Numbered from the stretch's first letter, positions 12,053 through 24,326 are shown. The stretch is DNA of 64,000 nucleotides from Tragulus kanchil (GCA_022376925.1 JAIOJX010000032.1:199264939-199328938), one strand, 5' to 3'. Numbers and translations are program-made. The notes: a model not told the origin generated them from the letters alone.

Positions 12053-12337
12053 TTTTTCTTTTTTTTTTTGGCCTCTTTTACTGATGTTCTTTTTTTTTAA
12101 TCCATTTATTTTCATCCTTCTTTATTCTTTGGCCTGCGTGGGCCTCCCATCACAGTGGCCTCTCTTGTCGCAGAGCACCGGCTCTGGGCGCATGTGCTCC
12201 AGAGTTCTGGCTTGTAATTGGACACACCAGTCCAGCCATTCCACAGGCATGTGGGATCTTCCCTGGCCCGGGATCAAATCAGTGCCCCTTGCATTGCAAG
12301 GTGGACTCTCTACCCACTGGATCACCAGGGAAGCCCT
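12053..12337 (-). mobile_element. CHR-2-type tRNA-derived SINE
   Basis: Inverted SINE. The T-rich tail is at the left, then TGGCCTGCGTGGGCCTCCC, GGATCTTCCCTGGCCCGGGA (reverse B-box region) and the head GGATCACCAGGGAAGCCC. It is bounded by a perfect 12-base target-site duplication TACCTACATTTT (12041-12052 and 12338-12349). Confidence 0.85.
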
Positions 12338-12376
12338 TACCTACATTTTGTATCATCTTTTGCTACTCTTTTTCTT

Positions 12377-12560
12377 TTAATTCATTTTTATTGGAGTATA
12401 GTTGCTTTACAGTGTTGTCCTTTTGGGCTTCCCATTCAGATCACCATAGTGCATTAAGTAGAGTTCCCTGTGCTATACAATTGGGAGATAGGAATTTACT
12501 CATATATACTACTGATATTATATATAAAAGATAACTAAGAGAACATATTGTATAGCCCCT
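12377..12560. mobile_element. Rearranged L1 3' end (two opposed pieces)
   Basis: At 12377-12480 the text TTATTGGAGTATAGTTGCTT ... GAGTTCCCTGTGCTATAC is the artiodactyl L1 3' end in reverse. At 12484-12560, TACTGATATTATATATAAAA ... GAACATATTGTATAGC is the adjacent L1 3' region in forward orientation. Opposed L1 pieces meeting head to head are the usual product of twin priming. Repeats at 13461-13644. Confidence 0.6.
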
Positions 12561-12724
12561 GTTGCTTGCTTTTCAGTTTTATGAAATACAGACACCTAAG
12601 GAAGACCACAAAGTTCATCTAGTCAAATCTTGAATGCAGTGAAGCAATGCTCTTTCTAACCTTCAAGTGACATGTGCTTCCTTGGCCTTTCTGTGTATTT
12701 TTCTTCCTATAGCAGTAAAGAGAA

Positions 12725-12950
12725 TGGATACAAGAGCCAGGCAGCCTGGGCTCTAAGTTAAGTCCTGACACTTCTAAATTACATTTTCTTGGAAATTTAT
12801 TGAAATTCTGTGCTTTAGGTTCCTTCATCTATAAAATGGGAAGGAGAATAATTCCCTGACTCACACAGATATTATGAGTATAAAGAAAAAATGCAGAAAT
12901 CTTAGAACAGTAAGTGGAACACCTTAAGAGCTATTTTTATTCTCAATCAC
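12725..12950 (+). mobile_element. MIR SINE
   Basis: Contains the MIR-like CAGCCTGGGCTCTAAGTTAA and the core TTCCTTCATCTATAAAATGG, followed by GAACAGTAAGTGGAACACC. Repeats at about 13809-14034. Confidence 0.65.
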
Positions 12951-13216
12951 TACTATTCTTATACCTGCCTCCCCTAATAATATAGAGTTTGCTACCTCCT
13001 AAAGAAGTTTACTCTAAAGATTAAGACACTCCCAAATGGAAACTCATTTCTGTTATGGAGCCCAAATAGAGCTTTCCATAATTTCTATCTATTGGTCCTT
13101 TTAGCTTTAGGCTGATTAACAAGAAACTCTTTTCTATATAGCACTGTTCAAATAGCTGATGACAGCTGTCACATCCCTACTTAAACCCTTTGGTTTTTTT
13201 TTTTTTAATGCTGTAT

Positions 13217-13421
13217 CCTGCGTGGGCCTCCCATCACAGTGGCCTCTCTTGTCGCAGAGCACCGGCTCTGGGCGCATGTGCTCCAGAGTTCTGGCTTGTA
13301 ATTGGACACACCAGTCCAGCCATTCCACAGGCATGTGGGATCTTCCCTGGCCCGGGATCAAATCAGTGCCCCTTGCATTGCAAGGTGGACTCTCTACCCA
13401 CTGGATCACCAGGGAAGCCCT
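13217..13421 (-). mobile_element. CHR-2-type SINE, tail-less duplicate
   Basis: Duplicate of 12133-12337, cut at the duplication 6 junction. It keeps the right target-site duplication (13422-13433) but has no left partner, which shows it did not insert here by retroposition. Confidence 0.85.
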
Positions 13422-13460
13422 TACCTACATTTTGTATCATCTTTTGCTACTCTTTTTCTT

Positions 13461-13644
13461 TTAATTCATTTTTATTGGAGTATAGTTGCTTTACAGTGTT
13501 GTCCTTTTGGGCTTCCCATTCAGATCACCATAGTGCATTAAGTAGAGTTCCCTGTGCTATACAATTGGGAGATAGGAATTTACTCATATATACTACTGAT
13601 ATTATATATAAAAGATAACTAAGAGAACATATTGTATAGCCCCT
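13461..13644. mobile_element. Rearranged L1 3' end, second copy
   Basis: Duplicate of 12377-12560 in duplication 6. Confidence 0.6.
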
Positions 13645-13808
13645 GTTGCTTGCTTTTCAGTTTTATGAAATACAGACACCTAAGGAAGACCACAAAGTTC
13701 ATCTAGTCAAATCTTGAATGCAGTGAAGCAATGCTCTTTCTAACCTTCAAGTGACATGTGCTTCCTTGGCCTTTCTGTGTATTTTTCTTCCTATAGCAGT
13801 AAAGAGAA

Positions 13809-14034
13809 TGGATACAAGAGCCAGGCAGCCTGGGCTCTAAGTTAAGTCCTGACACTTCTAAATTACATTTTCTTGGAAATTTATTGAAATTCTGTGCTTT
13901 AGGTTCCTTCATCTATAAAATGGGAAGGAGAATAATTCCCCTGACTCACACAGATATTATGAGTATAAAGAAAAAATGCAGAAATCTTAGAACAGTAAGT
14001 GGAACACCTTAAGAGCTATTTTTATTCTCAATCA
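13809..14034 (+). mobile_element. MIR SINE, second copy in duplication 6
   Basis: Duplicate of 12725-12950 with one extra C near 13938. Confidence 0.65.
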
Positions 14035-14354
14035 CTACTATTCTTATACCTGCCTCCCCTAATAATATAGAGTTTGCTACCTCCTAAAGAAGTTTACTCT
14101 AAAGATTAAGACACTCCCAAATGGAAACTCATTTCTGTTATGGAGCCCAAATAGAGCTTTCCATAATTTCTATCTATTGGTCCTTTTAGCTTTAGGCTGA
14201 TTAACAAGAAACTCTTTTCTATATAGCACTGTTCAAATAGCTGATGACAGCTGTCACATCCCTACTTAAACTTTCCTTTTACAGGCAGAATATTCCTCCA
14301 ACTTTCTTTAATTCCTTTTCTTTAATGACTGCCATCATTCTCACCATTATTGCC

Positions 14355-14530
14355 TCTGAATAACAATAGCTCCCAGCTATGAGTCAGACACTGTATGGAT
14401 CCCTTGACTTGCATTACAGAACTTAATCCTTAGGTCACACCAAGCGGAGGGTTACCATAATTATTTACCACTGATGTCATAGACTTGTTCAAGAACACAA
14501 CATGGCACAGTCAGGATTTGATGCCCAGCA
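14355..14530 (+). mobile_element. MIR-related fragment (MIRb-like)
   Basis: It has the order CAGACACTGTATGGATCC, GAACTTAATCCTTAGGTCAC, a short TTATTTACC stretch and CACAGTCAGGATTTGATGCC, resembling the MIRb 3' half. It is strongly diverged. Confidence 0.45.
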
Positions 14531-15012
14531 CTGTGAGCCACAATGGATATGTCTAATTTGCCAACGTTCTCTGAAAATGTGGCAACAGAAAGCAAATGGG
14601 ACACTGGCAACTGTAAAATATTTTCTCTAAGATTTTCATTTTTAATTCATAACCATCTATTTGAACAAGGTCTCTTTCACTCAGAATTAGGATAATGAGT
14701 TTTTTTGTAATCTAAGGGCAGCATTTTATATAACCCTTCTATAAGGTATATATTTCATTTTAACATAATTCTCCCTTCTTGTTGAGATCCTTTGAATCTT
14801 AAGTCTGTTATTTACCAAATGAGCTATTGAACCAGCTCTTTACCTTGACCATGTATCTTCAAGAGAATTATAAATGGAGAGGGGCAAAGACCCAAGACCC
14901 ACAACTAAAGGCCTTCTTTCAAGATATTAACAATGATTTCAGACTGTCTGGTACTGTACTGGTACATCAAATATATTCATGTAATCCTCAAAAGTTAATC
15001 TGGTATATTCAT
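14531..15012. other. Single-copy AT-rich DNA
   Basis: No gene or clear repeat recognised. Confidence 0.4.
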
Positions 15013-15161
15013 TTTTTATGATTTTTAAAATTTAATTGTTTATTTATTTTTGGTCATACTGCACAGCTTGCAGGATCTTAGTTCACTACCCAGGGACTGA
15101 ACCCCTAACTCCTGCAGTGGAAGCTCTTGAGTCTTAAGCATTGGACCACCAGGGAAGTCCC
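15013..15161 (-). mobile_element. CHR-1-type SINE fragment
   Basis: Inverted. TTATTTATTTTTGGTCATAC is followed by CCCAGGGACTGAACCCC (reverse B-box) and the head TTGGACCACCAGGGAAGTCC. The T-rich left edge is the tail. No clear target-site duplication. Confidence 0.75.
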
Positions 15162-15182
15162 TGCCCTATGTACTCTTGTATC

Positions 15183-17584
15183 TACTTTACAGATAACAGA
15201 GCAGCCCAGAAAGGTAAACAGCTTACCTACATAACAGGTGGATTAGAACTTTAATTTGGGTGAATTCAACTTCAAAGACAAGTACTCTCTACCATGCTAC
15301 TCTATCTCACAGTAAAAGGCACAAAAATAAGGTTTCTACTGTGCCCACCCTACTGGTGACAGTCTCGTGAATTACTTTACACTTCTTTCTTTTTCTCATC
15401 CACAGTTCATACCTGTTGACTGAGTCCTACATGCAGTTCTGAGGCAGTGTGAAATAGGCCAGGTAGGAGTCTTCAGCAACTGAGGTCATAGTGCCAGATT
15501 TTGCATCTTGCTCATCATCTTACCTCAGTTTGCTGTCACATGCTATTTACTCTCTTACTTTAGACTGCACAGACAAGGACTGCAGTTCAGTCTTGAGTCT
15601 GCTAGTCCATTTGGTTTCTACTTTTACCATGGTCCTTGTGTGATGTCTGTTGAACTATTGTCTTAAGAGCACAGGCTTCTGACTGTGTTTTCAGAAGAGT
15701 TGGTTTGTGTTCCCTCATTCTCATTGACCTCTGTGCTCAAGAGCAGGTTTTGGTGTAGACAGTTAACCAACTAAATCATTGGGAGGTAAATCTTAGTTGA
15801 GGCAAGTTTTTAATCAGACTAATGTCCCTATCAATTCCAGCTCTATTCTCTTATCCAAGGAGAACTTCCTTTGGTGACTGGATGGTTCTTCATTGCTCAT
15901 AGTTTTAACCCTCACATTACTTAACACTTCACAAGAATAAAACCACCTCTGATGGTTGTTTAATGGCTGCCTCATACAACAAGTCAACATGTCAGATCAA
16001 ACAGTTTCTGCTGTTGCATATCTACTCTGAAATTATAAAGAACACAGAAAGAATGTGAAAGGTAATTGCAGACCTGTAATTAGGTGAAATGCTGAGGTCA
16101 GAACCTCTCTTCTTCAAGACAGTGCTAGACTAATGACTAGGAACAGTCAGGACTTGAGTTGTGCATCTTAACATATTATTGCATTTCATGCATATGTGAA
16201 AGATGTAGAAATGCAAATGAAGGTTTTTAGTGTTTTTTTTAGTCTTGGCTTAACTCATGAACTGCCTTCTCCCTCTTCTTATTAGTAAAACTGTTACAAA
16301 CATGTTTGGCTTAGATTTCTCTTTCTCCATCCCTTCTTTATTTCCTGTATTTACCTCTCTCCTCTATTAGACATCCTTCTACTTTTACAGATAACAGAGC
16401 AGCCCAGAAAGGTAAACAGCTTACCTACATAACAGGTGGATTAGAACTTTAATTTGGGTGAATTCAACTTCAAAGACAAGTACTCTCTACCATGCTACTC
16501 TATCTCACAGTAAAAGGCACAAAAATAAGGTTTCTACTGTGCCCACCCTACTGGTGACAGTCTCGTGAATTACTTTACACTTCTTTCTTTTTCTCATCCA
16601 CAGTTCATACCTGTTGACTGAGTCCTACATGCAGTTCTGAGGCAGTGTGAAATAGGCCAGGTAGGAGTCTTCAGCAACTGAGGTCATAGTGCCAGATTTT
16701 GCATCTTGCTCATCATCTTACCTCAGTTTGCTGTCACATGCTATTTACTCTCTTACTTTAGACTGCACAGACAAGGACTGCAGTTCAGTCTTGAGTCTGC
16801 TAGTCCATTTGGTTTCTACTTTTACCATGGTCCTTGTGTGATGTCTGTTGAACTATTGTCTTAAGAGCACAGGCTTCTGACTGTGTTTTCAGAAGAGTTG
16901 GTTTGTGTTCCCTCATTCTCATTGACCTCTGTGCTCAAGAGCAGGTTTTGGTGTAGACAGTTAACCAACTAAATCATTGGGAGGTAAATCTTAGTTGAGG
17001 CAAGTTTTTAATCAGACTAATGTCCCTATCAATTCCAGCTCTATTCTCTTATCCAAGGAGAACTTCCTTTGGTGACTGGATGGTTCTTCATTGCTCATAG
17101 TTTTAACCCCTCACATTACTTAACACTTCACAAGAATAAAACCACCTCTGATGGTTGTTTAATGGCTGCCTCATACAACAAGTCAACATGTCAGATCAAA
17201 CAGTTTCTGCTGTTGCATATCTACTCTGAAATTATAAAGAACACAGAAAGAATGTGAAAGGTAATTGCAGACCTGTAATTAGGTGAAATGCTGAGGTCAG
17301 AACCTCTCTTCTTCAAGACAGTGCTAGACTAATGACTAGGAACAGTCAGGACTTGAGTTGTGCATCTTAACATATTATTGCATTTCATGCATATGTGAAA
17401 GATGTAGAAATGCAAATGAAGGTTTTTAGTGTTTTTTTTAGTCTTGGCTTAACTCATGAACTGCCTTCTCCCTCTTCTTATTAGTAAAACTGTTACAAAC
17501 ATGTTTGGCTTAGATTTTTTTCTCTTTCCCTCCATCCCTTCTTTATTTCCTGTATTTACCCTCTCTCCCTCTATTAGACATCCT
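15183..17584 (+). repeat. Direct duplication 7 (15183-16377 and 16381-17584)
   Basis: Copy spacing is 1,198 bases. I recognise no repeat family or gene inside the block. Differences are C-run and T-run lengths (e.g. 15908-15911 against 17106-17110, and several near 16315-16365 against 17513-17575), again most frequent near the end of the upstream copy. Confidence 0.9.
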
Positions 17585-17592
17585 GAATCTAC

Positions 17593-17880
17593 TTTTTTGT
17601 AAATTTTTTTGACATTTTTTTTTTTTTTGCCTCTTCCATTGGTCTTTCATTTATTTCTATCTTTGTTCTTTGGCCTGTGTGGGACTCCCATTGCAGTGGC
17701 CTCTCCCACTGCAGAGCACCGGCTCTGAGCACATGCACTCCACAGCTCCAGCTAGGTAGCTGGACACATTGGTCCAGCCACTCCACAGTACATGGGATCT
17801 TCCCAGGCAAGGGATCAAACCTGCACCCCCCTGCACAGCAAGGCGGTGTCCTTACCCACTGGACCACCAGGGAAGCCCCG
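17593..17880 (-). mobile_element. CHR-2-type SINE
   Basis: Inverted element with its tail T-run at about 17617-17628, the reverse body (GGCCTGTGTGGGACTCCC, GGGATCTTCCCAGGCAAGGG) and head GGACCACCAGGGAAGCCCC. Flanked by TGAATCTAC at 17584-17592 and 17881-17889, a target-site duplication. Confidence 0.85.
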
Positions 17881-17952
17881 TGAATCTACCTTTGTTATTA
17901 AAATCACTACTCTGATAGAAACTAGAACTAATCAAAGCAAAACATATTTTTT

Positions 17953-18278
17953 TTTTTTAAAGATTTATTTATTTATTTTTGGGCAGGGGTCGGGTTGGGG
18001 AGGGAGGGGAGTGGGTGGGCCACTTCTATTGGTCTTCCATTTCTCTATTTTTCATCCATCTTTGTTCTTTGGCTCCTGCGGGCCTCCCATCGCGGTGGCG
18101 TCTGTTGTGGCAGAGCGCCGGCTCTGGGCGCATGCGCTCCAAAGCTCCGGCTAAGTGATTGGACACATCAGTCCAGCCGCTCCGCGGCACGTGGGATCTT
18201 CCCAGGCCAGGGATCAAACCGGCGCCCCTTGCACTGCAAGGCAGTGTCCTTATCCACTGGACCACCAGGGGAAGCCCG
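17953..18278 (-). mobile_element. CHR-2-type SINE, long-tailed, young
   Basis: Inverted element with an intact head (GGACCACCAGGGGAAGCCC), CpG-rich body (GCATGCGCTCC, GCCGCTCCGCGGCACGTGGG) and a perfect 19-base target-site duplication beginning AAAGCAAAACAT (17934-17952 and 18279-18297). Beyond the usual body it has a ~50-base extension (17968-18020, reverse of a CCCCAACCCGACCCC type motif) ending in an AAATA-repeat tail. Preserved CpGs and the perfect duplication suggest recent insertion. Confidence 0.88.
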
Positions 18279-18297
18279 AAAGCAAAACATATTTTTT

Positions 18298-18681
18298 AAC
18301 CAAAAATCTTACATATTATCTCAGAGAACCAAAAGCATGCATTTTGAAGTATGGGGATTCAATTTTTCAACCCCTACTGCATGAAACAAGGAAGATATAA
18401 TGCAAAATAAAATATTATGCTTATCTATGTTTTGAGATATCATTTTACCTTCAACAAAATTATTCAGGCTTCATTAATGAAAATCAAAGTTACAGAAGAC
18501 AATTAATAAAAACAACATTATCTTAGTATTGTCCAGTCCTGGGACATCACCACTGGGAGAGGATTTCCCCACTAGATTGGCTCCAGTGGAAAATAAATGA
18601 AGTTGTAAAGCAGTAAGATCCAAGAGGCAGCTAGAGCAGGAACAATAGAAGCAACATTGGTACTTTGAGTCCAGTGCTAAA
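18298..18681. other. Single-copy DNA, nothing recognised
   Basis: No repeat or gene is seen between the SINE and the mariner hairpin. Confidence 0.4.
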
Positions 18682-18683
18682 TA

Positions 18684-18762
18684 CTGGGTTGGCCAAAAAG
18701 TTTGTGCAGGTTTTTTGTAAGATATTATGAAAAAACCCAGACAAACTTTTTGGCCAAACCAA
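18684..18762. mobile_element. Mariner-type MITE hairpin (possible miR-2284/2285-type precursor)
   Basis: The left arm CTGGGTTGGCCAAAAAGTTT and the right arm ACAAACTTTTTGGCCAAACC are inverted complements around a ~10-base loop (TTGTAAGATATTATG region). TA dinucleotides flank it (18682-18683, 18763-18764). This is the short ruminant Tc1/mariner-derived element. From memory, ruminant miR-2284/2285 microRNAs have AAAAGUUUGUUUGGG-like arms of the same origin. Whether this copy is transcribed and processed cannot be seen. Confidence 0.75.
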
Positions 18763-18764
18763 TA

Positions 18765-19075
18765 TTCCAGCATTTTAATGAGTCTTTTTAACCCTGCCAC
18801 AAGCAGGTTGTTAAAACAAGAGGTCACTGGAGAAAAAAGAGAACATATCTTGAGAATACAATGAAGCAAATAACATAAAAGAATGAGATATGTGGCAAAT
18901 TTAATTAATAAATGTCTAGATCTATAATAAAGCAGCAGTCATTATCTATTATATGTTAGAGAGTGATTAATAATCAAATCCTTCTGATATTCTAAGACTG
19001 GGGTAAAGTTTTCCTTGCATATCCTTCCTACCTATTCCTTTGCTTATGAATGAGGTAATGATCATCTCCATTATA
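18765..19075. other. Single-copy DNA, nothing recognised
   Basis: AT-rich spacer between the mariner hairpin and a Bov-tA. Confidence 0.4.
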
Positions 19076-19076
19076 G

Positions 19077-19276
19077 GCTTCCCAGGTGGTGCTAGTGGTA
19101 AAGAATCCACCTGCTAATAAAGGAGACATAGAGATGCAGGTTTGACCCCAGGGTCAGGAAGATCCCCTGGAGCGGGGCATGGCAACCCACTCCACTATTC
19201 TTGCTTGGAGAATCCCATGGAGAGAGGAGACTTGAGGGCTACAGTTGCAAATAGTTGGACATGACTGAAGCAATAG
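19077..19276 (+). mobile_element. Bov-tA SINE
   Basis: Head GGCTTCCCAGGTGGTGCTAG, B-box-like GCAGGTTTGACCCC, Bov-A body with CAACCCACTCCACTATTCTT and the end GTTGGACATGACTGAAGCAA. It runs into a TA microsatellite. Confidence 0.88.
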
Positions 19277-19295
19277 CCTGATCACACACATATCC

Positions 19296-19298
<3 letters not shown>

Positions 19299-19334
<36 letters not shown>
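19299..19334. repeat. (TA)18 microsatellite
   Basis: 36 bases of uninterrupted TA, starting just downstream of the Bov-tA end. It may have grown from the SINE tail. Confidence 0.95.
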
Positions 19335-19338
<4 letters not shown>

Positions 19339-20525
19339 AAGATACAGAGATACTAAGAAAGGTGTCCCAGGGGATGCATCTAGTGAATGGAACTGCCAAA
19401 AGTAGAGCCTAGACTTATTCTCCCTCCAAAACCACATGTGTGATATCCACTCTTCCTGTTTCCCAGTGCATAATGAGCTGAAAATAGTGAGCAAATATGC
19501 TTAGATGTCCAAAGTGTCCTCAATATATGTTTTAATATGTTCTTTTATTTTAAAAATGGTAATGCATATTTCACGTGACCATCTTCCAAGGGTGTACTGC
19601 TGACTAATGGCCAACCAAGGGCTGTCATGTAATGTGAGCTGCTGTGTCTGTGCTTGTAATCACACTGACAATCAGCATTACTACTTTAATTGATGGATCT
19701 ACATGGAAGAGACGTGGGTTAAAGAGACATACTGAACGCGTTTGTGAAAAGAGACCAAATGGCACCCTGGGGTATAGATGAAGGTTTAACAAAGTTTCAA
19801 ATAGAGAAAAATGGTAAGGAAAATGAGACATTCCAAGTCCCACAGAAGTACAGATGGGCCAAATTTCAAAGAATCTACATGATAGCAATCATGCTGTATT
19901 CATCTTGGAAGCAGAGATTATCAGGAAAATGTCATCTGCCACATTAAATTAATGTTCCTAATTTCAATCATATTGTGTATGTTTCATTTGTAAATTTGCA
20001 AAGATTTTCCTGTCTTAGAAGAACTAGGAACTTTCAGCAGTTGGGCTTGGTCTTCTGTTTGTACATATTTAGGAACCATTGTAATAGATCTTTTGAATCA
20101 GTCATCAGGATGCATGATTATATATGTATGAATCCTTAAAAAGGGTCCTCACTTTACTCACAGAGGAGATAAACTGCCATGAGAATGGACAGGATGGTGA
20201 AAAACTTATCAGTAATAGTAAACAATCTTTGTTGGCTCGGAAACAAGAGGTAGTATCCAAGGAATTTAAACAACGACAACAACACAACAAAAGGACACTG
20301 AGAACCCCCACAAGATAAAGCCTTTTCATAGACTGTATACATCAGGATTACTCCTGGAATCATTTAAAAATCCAGATGCTTGAATTTTACTTTAGATGTA
20401 TTTTTCTGTCTTGAGGACCAGGCATACATTTCCCATAAGCTTCACAATGATTCTGATATGCTCCTCTTTATCCAACTAATTATTCCAAGCCAATGAACTA
20501 AGAAATGTACATGTATTTTTTAGAA
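19335..20525. other. Single-copy DNA, no gene recognised
   Basis: About 1.2 kb without a clear repeat family. Short open frames exist on both strands, but none shows similarity I can name. Confidence 0.45.
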
Positions 20526-20672
20526 CAGTGCTCTCAAATGTTAGCATGCACACAAAACCCCAGATCTGTCAAATACGGATTCTGATCCAGTGTGTCTGGG
20601 ATGAGACTTCTGAGTCTCCATTTCTAACATGCTCTCAGGTATCCTATGAAGCACACTTTGAGTGGCAACATC
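20526..20672 (+). mobile_element. hAT-Charlie fragment (MER5A-like)
   Basis: CAGTGCTCTCAAATGTTAGC at the start, the middle GGATTCTGATCCAGTGTGTC then GAGTCTCCATTTCTAACATG, and GCACACTTTGAGTGGCAACA at the end. This is the MER5A order. Confidence 0.65.
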
Positions 20673-21880
20673 ATAGGAGATAGTGTGGTGGTAGTCACTT
20701 CAAAGTAGCTAGAAAATGAACAAAGCAGCTAAAACATAAGTTGTATGTCTTGAGTGTGATGATGTTTACATTAATGTATACATGGGACAATCTGTCAAAG
20801 GATGACACACATAGGTGCACACACATGTGTACCAATGCACATATAAGTGAATTAAGAAAATAATCTCAAAGTCTTTCTTTGCTGTAGATTTGTTACAGTC
20901 TCTTTACTGAGGGAGAAAGCAAAGTTGGACTTTCCATACAAAGATTCAGAATTTAAAGGTACAAAACAAATCGAACATTTGGGGCTACAAGACCTATATC
21001 TAAAAGAAAACAGAAAAAAGATATGCAAGTAAACCAAAAAACAGGGAATCCCCTTTGAAACCAACTCAAAATTTAGGACATTTTAAGAAAAGGAAGAGGA
21101 TTCCTGAAGGCAAATGTTAAGGGGAAGAGCATTAGAGCCCAGATGGTATGATGCTATGATGATGAAGCCATCAAACTATAGGCAGGTGACCTGCTCTACC
21201 CTCTACTATACCACCTAACATATGGTCTTATTCTGCCGTTCTTACTCAAACATCAATCCTTTAACCTCCAAGGACAGCAAGGTCAAGAAAATAAACAAGC
21301 AGGACCAATGCATCCCACAGTGTGGTGAGCAGAAAATCTGTATTTTCTAGCAAAGGCTATTTCAAATGGGTTATCTTTTTGCCTGAAATTAAGTTTTAGT
21401 ATGTTATGCATATGTCAATACAGCATGCACACTCTACCCTAAAGAGTAGGGAGGTGACAAAAAATGTTTTTAGAAGCCCTAGTTTAGGCTTTATAGGCTA
21501 TAAGGTATCTGTACTCTACTCTGGCACTATAGCATGATATAGGCCATACACAGTTTATAAATAAATCTACATGGCTGTATAAAAACTACTTTATAAAATG
21601 GTGAGTTTTATAAATCTTTGTTTATAAAAACAGAGAGTCAATCCTCATTCAAGGTGTCTCACATAGCCTTCTTGGAGAAGTACAACAATGTTTCATTAGA
21701 TTCTATATTTCAGGTGTTAACCTGAAAAGCCTGAATGGCATCCCTAGAAGCATAGACAATGGTGGGGCCAGAAGTGGGAGAGCCCTCTAGCAGAAGAGAT
21801 ACAAGACAGGTCTTGGGAATCACTTTCATCCTTAAATATTTTGTGAATTTTGAAAAGACAGAGGGAGAAAGGGTAGTGAC
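20673..21880. other. Single-copy DNA, no gene recognised
   Basis: About 1.2 kb of AT-rich DNA with no repeat I can name. A TTTATAAA-rich patch lies near 21556-21630. Confidence 0.4.
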
Positions 21881-24326
21881 AAAAATAGGTGCTATCAGGT
21901 GATATCATGCCTCTACTTGAGAATCACATGGCTGTTGGGTCAGCTTACACATTGTATGACAAACTCAACTCTCATGATTTGAGTCAAAGACCAAAAATCC
22001 CAAGCACTGGCATAATTAACCCTATAAATTCCAAAAGGGTCATTGAGTTTATCCGTACAAGTCACTGACATTTCTTTACTTATTAGATATAGAAAAAAGG
22101 AAATGTGTGAGCAGATTTTTTGAAGCCAAGGAGACCAGGATCTGTTGTACCTTCTTTACAGACATATCTCTATCCTTGCGGAAGGAGGAATAGGCTATAA
22201 AATAGTAGGCAATCACCTGCAGTAGACTATAACCTGAACTTGGATCTTGTTTCAGGGGCCTTTGTCTACAGACATCTCAGGGTCTCACTGTAGAACTCTT
22301 ACCATATACATGACAGCATCATCACTGATGTCAGGCACCAGGAAATCTAAAAACTGTGATGGCAGCAACAATGAGAGGGAGATGTCAGCTCAGTCTGATA
22401 AAGAGCATAGGCAGAGTCTAGATGGGAGGGAGGAGGAGCACTTTTAAGACCACATGCTTTCTTTGTGCACCCTCCAACCACTGGATTAATCCAACAGAGA
22501 AAGCTACCTCCCAGATTCCCAGTGAGAAGACTTCCAGGAATTCCTAAGGAGCTACAAGATTTTATCATGTGGAAAACAAACCAAAGAGAGACTAGTGGAA
22601 AGTAGTCATGGTGGAAGTCATATGATAAACCTATCTATCCAATAGCAGACACACACATTATAATGATTACTTTGCCAAATCTGAGGAGTTAGAGATAGGT
22701 TAAGTGTCCACTAGAGCATTATGAGAAGGGCAAGGACAGTCAAGTGAACCTGATGACCAAATGACCAAATGACAAAATTATCTTTAAAATCTCCCAACTC
22801 TTGATTTTCTTGGCCCTACCATTGCTTAAAAGACACACCTACAACTTCTTCAACTGGAGGTCTTTTGGTTCGAATAGACAGCTTGCTTTGCATTCTGTTT
22901 ACACAACAATTCTCTTACTGTAATTAATTGCAACAGCCTTACAGAAGAAACGTAATACTAGTTAGCTTTTCTATTCACTTTCAGTCCCTCAAATCACATT
23001 TTTCCTTACATCTCAGAACCTTTTTTTGATGCCTATGGCAGACACAACTTCTTTGACAACAGCACTCTTTACTACTGAACACATACATGGACTCAAATCA
23101 TTTTCAAAAATAGGTGCTATCAGGTGATATCATGCCTCTACTTGAGAATCACATGGCTGTTGGGTCAGCTTACACATTGTATGACAAACTCAACTCTCAT
23201 GATTTGAGTCAAAGACCAAAAATCCCAAGCACTGGCATAATTAACCCTATAAATTCCAAAAGGGTCATTGAGTTTATCCATACAAGTCACTGACATTTCT
23301 TTACTTATTAGATATAGAAAAAAGGAAATGTGTGAGCAGATTTTTGAAGCCAAGGAGACCAGGATCTGTTGTACCTTCTTTACAGACATATCTCTATCCT
23401 TGCGGAAGGAGGAATAGGCTATAAAATAGTAGGCAATCACCTGCAGTAGACTATAACCTGAACTTGGATCTTGTTTCAGGGGCCTTTGTCTACAGACATC
23501 TCAGGGTCTCACTGTAGAACTCTTACCATATACATGACAGCATCATCACTGATGTCAGGCACCAGGAAATCTAAAAACTGTGATGGCAGCAACAATGAGA
23601 GGGAGATGTCAGCTCAGTCTGATAAAGAGCATAGGCAGAGTCTAGATGGGAGGGAGGAGGAGCACTTTTAAGACCACATGCTTTCTTTGTGCACCCTCCA
23701 ACCACTGGATTAATCCAACAGAGAAAGCTACCTCCCAGATTCCCAGTGAGAAGACTTCCAGGAATTCCTAAGGAGCTACAAGATTTTATCATGTGGAAAA
23801 CAAACCAAAGAGAGACTAGTGGAAAGTAGTCATGGTGGAAGTCATATGATAAACCTATCTATCCAATAGCAGACACACACATTATAATGATTACTTTGCC
23901 AAATCTGAGGAGTTAGAGATAGGTTAAGTGTCCACTAGAGCATTATGAGAAGGGCAAGGACAGTCAAGTGAACCTGATGACCAAATGACCAAATGACAAA
24001 ATTATCTTTAAAATCTCCCAACTCTTGATTTTCTTGGCCCTACCATTGCTTAAAAGACACACCTACAACTTCTTCAACTGGAGGTCTTTTGGTTCGAATA
24101 GACAGCTTGCTTTGCATTCTGTTTACACAACAATTCTCTTACTGTAATTAATTGCAACAGCCTTACAGAAGAAACGTAATACTAGTTAGCTTTTCTATTC
24201 ACTTTCAGTCCCTCAAATCACATTTTTCCTTACATCTCAGAACCTTTTTTTGATGCCTATGGCAGACACAACTTCTTTGACAACAGCACTCTTTACTACT
24301 GAACACATACATGGACTCAAATCATT
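21881..24326 (+). repeat. Direct duplication 8 (21881-23102 and 23106-24326)
   Basis: The longest spacing in the window, 1,225 bases. One T is lost from a T-run (22116 against 23340 region) and one base changes (22052 G-type against 23279 A-type context). No recognised repeat family or gene inside. Confidence 0.9.

Larger units (their letters stand above)
12133..14271 (+). repeat. Direct duplication 6 (12133-13186 and 13217-14271)
   Basis: The copies start 1,084 bases apart. The boundary cuts through the CHR-2 SINE, so the second copy lacks its tail and left target-site duplication. Bases 13187-13216 are T-rich filler found in neither flank. One C differs (near 12855/13938). Confidence 0.9.

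Noticed and set aside
12030..13618. Frames up to 142 codons on both strands near 12.0-13.6 kb
   Set aside because: They run through the CHR-2 SINE, whose GC-rich body gives open frames in several phases.
17589..18384. Several 80-130 codon frames
   Set aside because: They are translations of two inverted CHR-2 SINEs, not genes.
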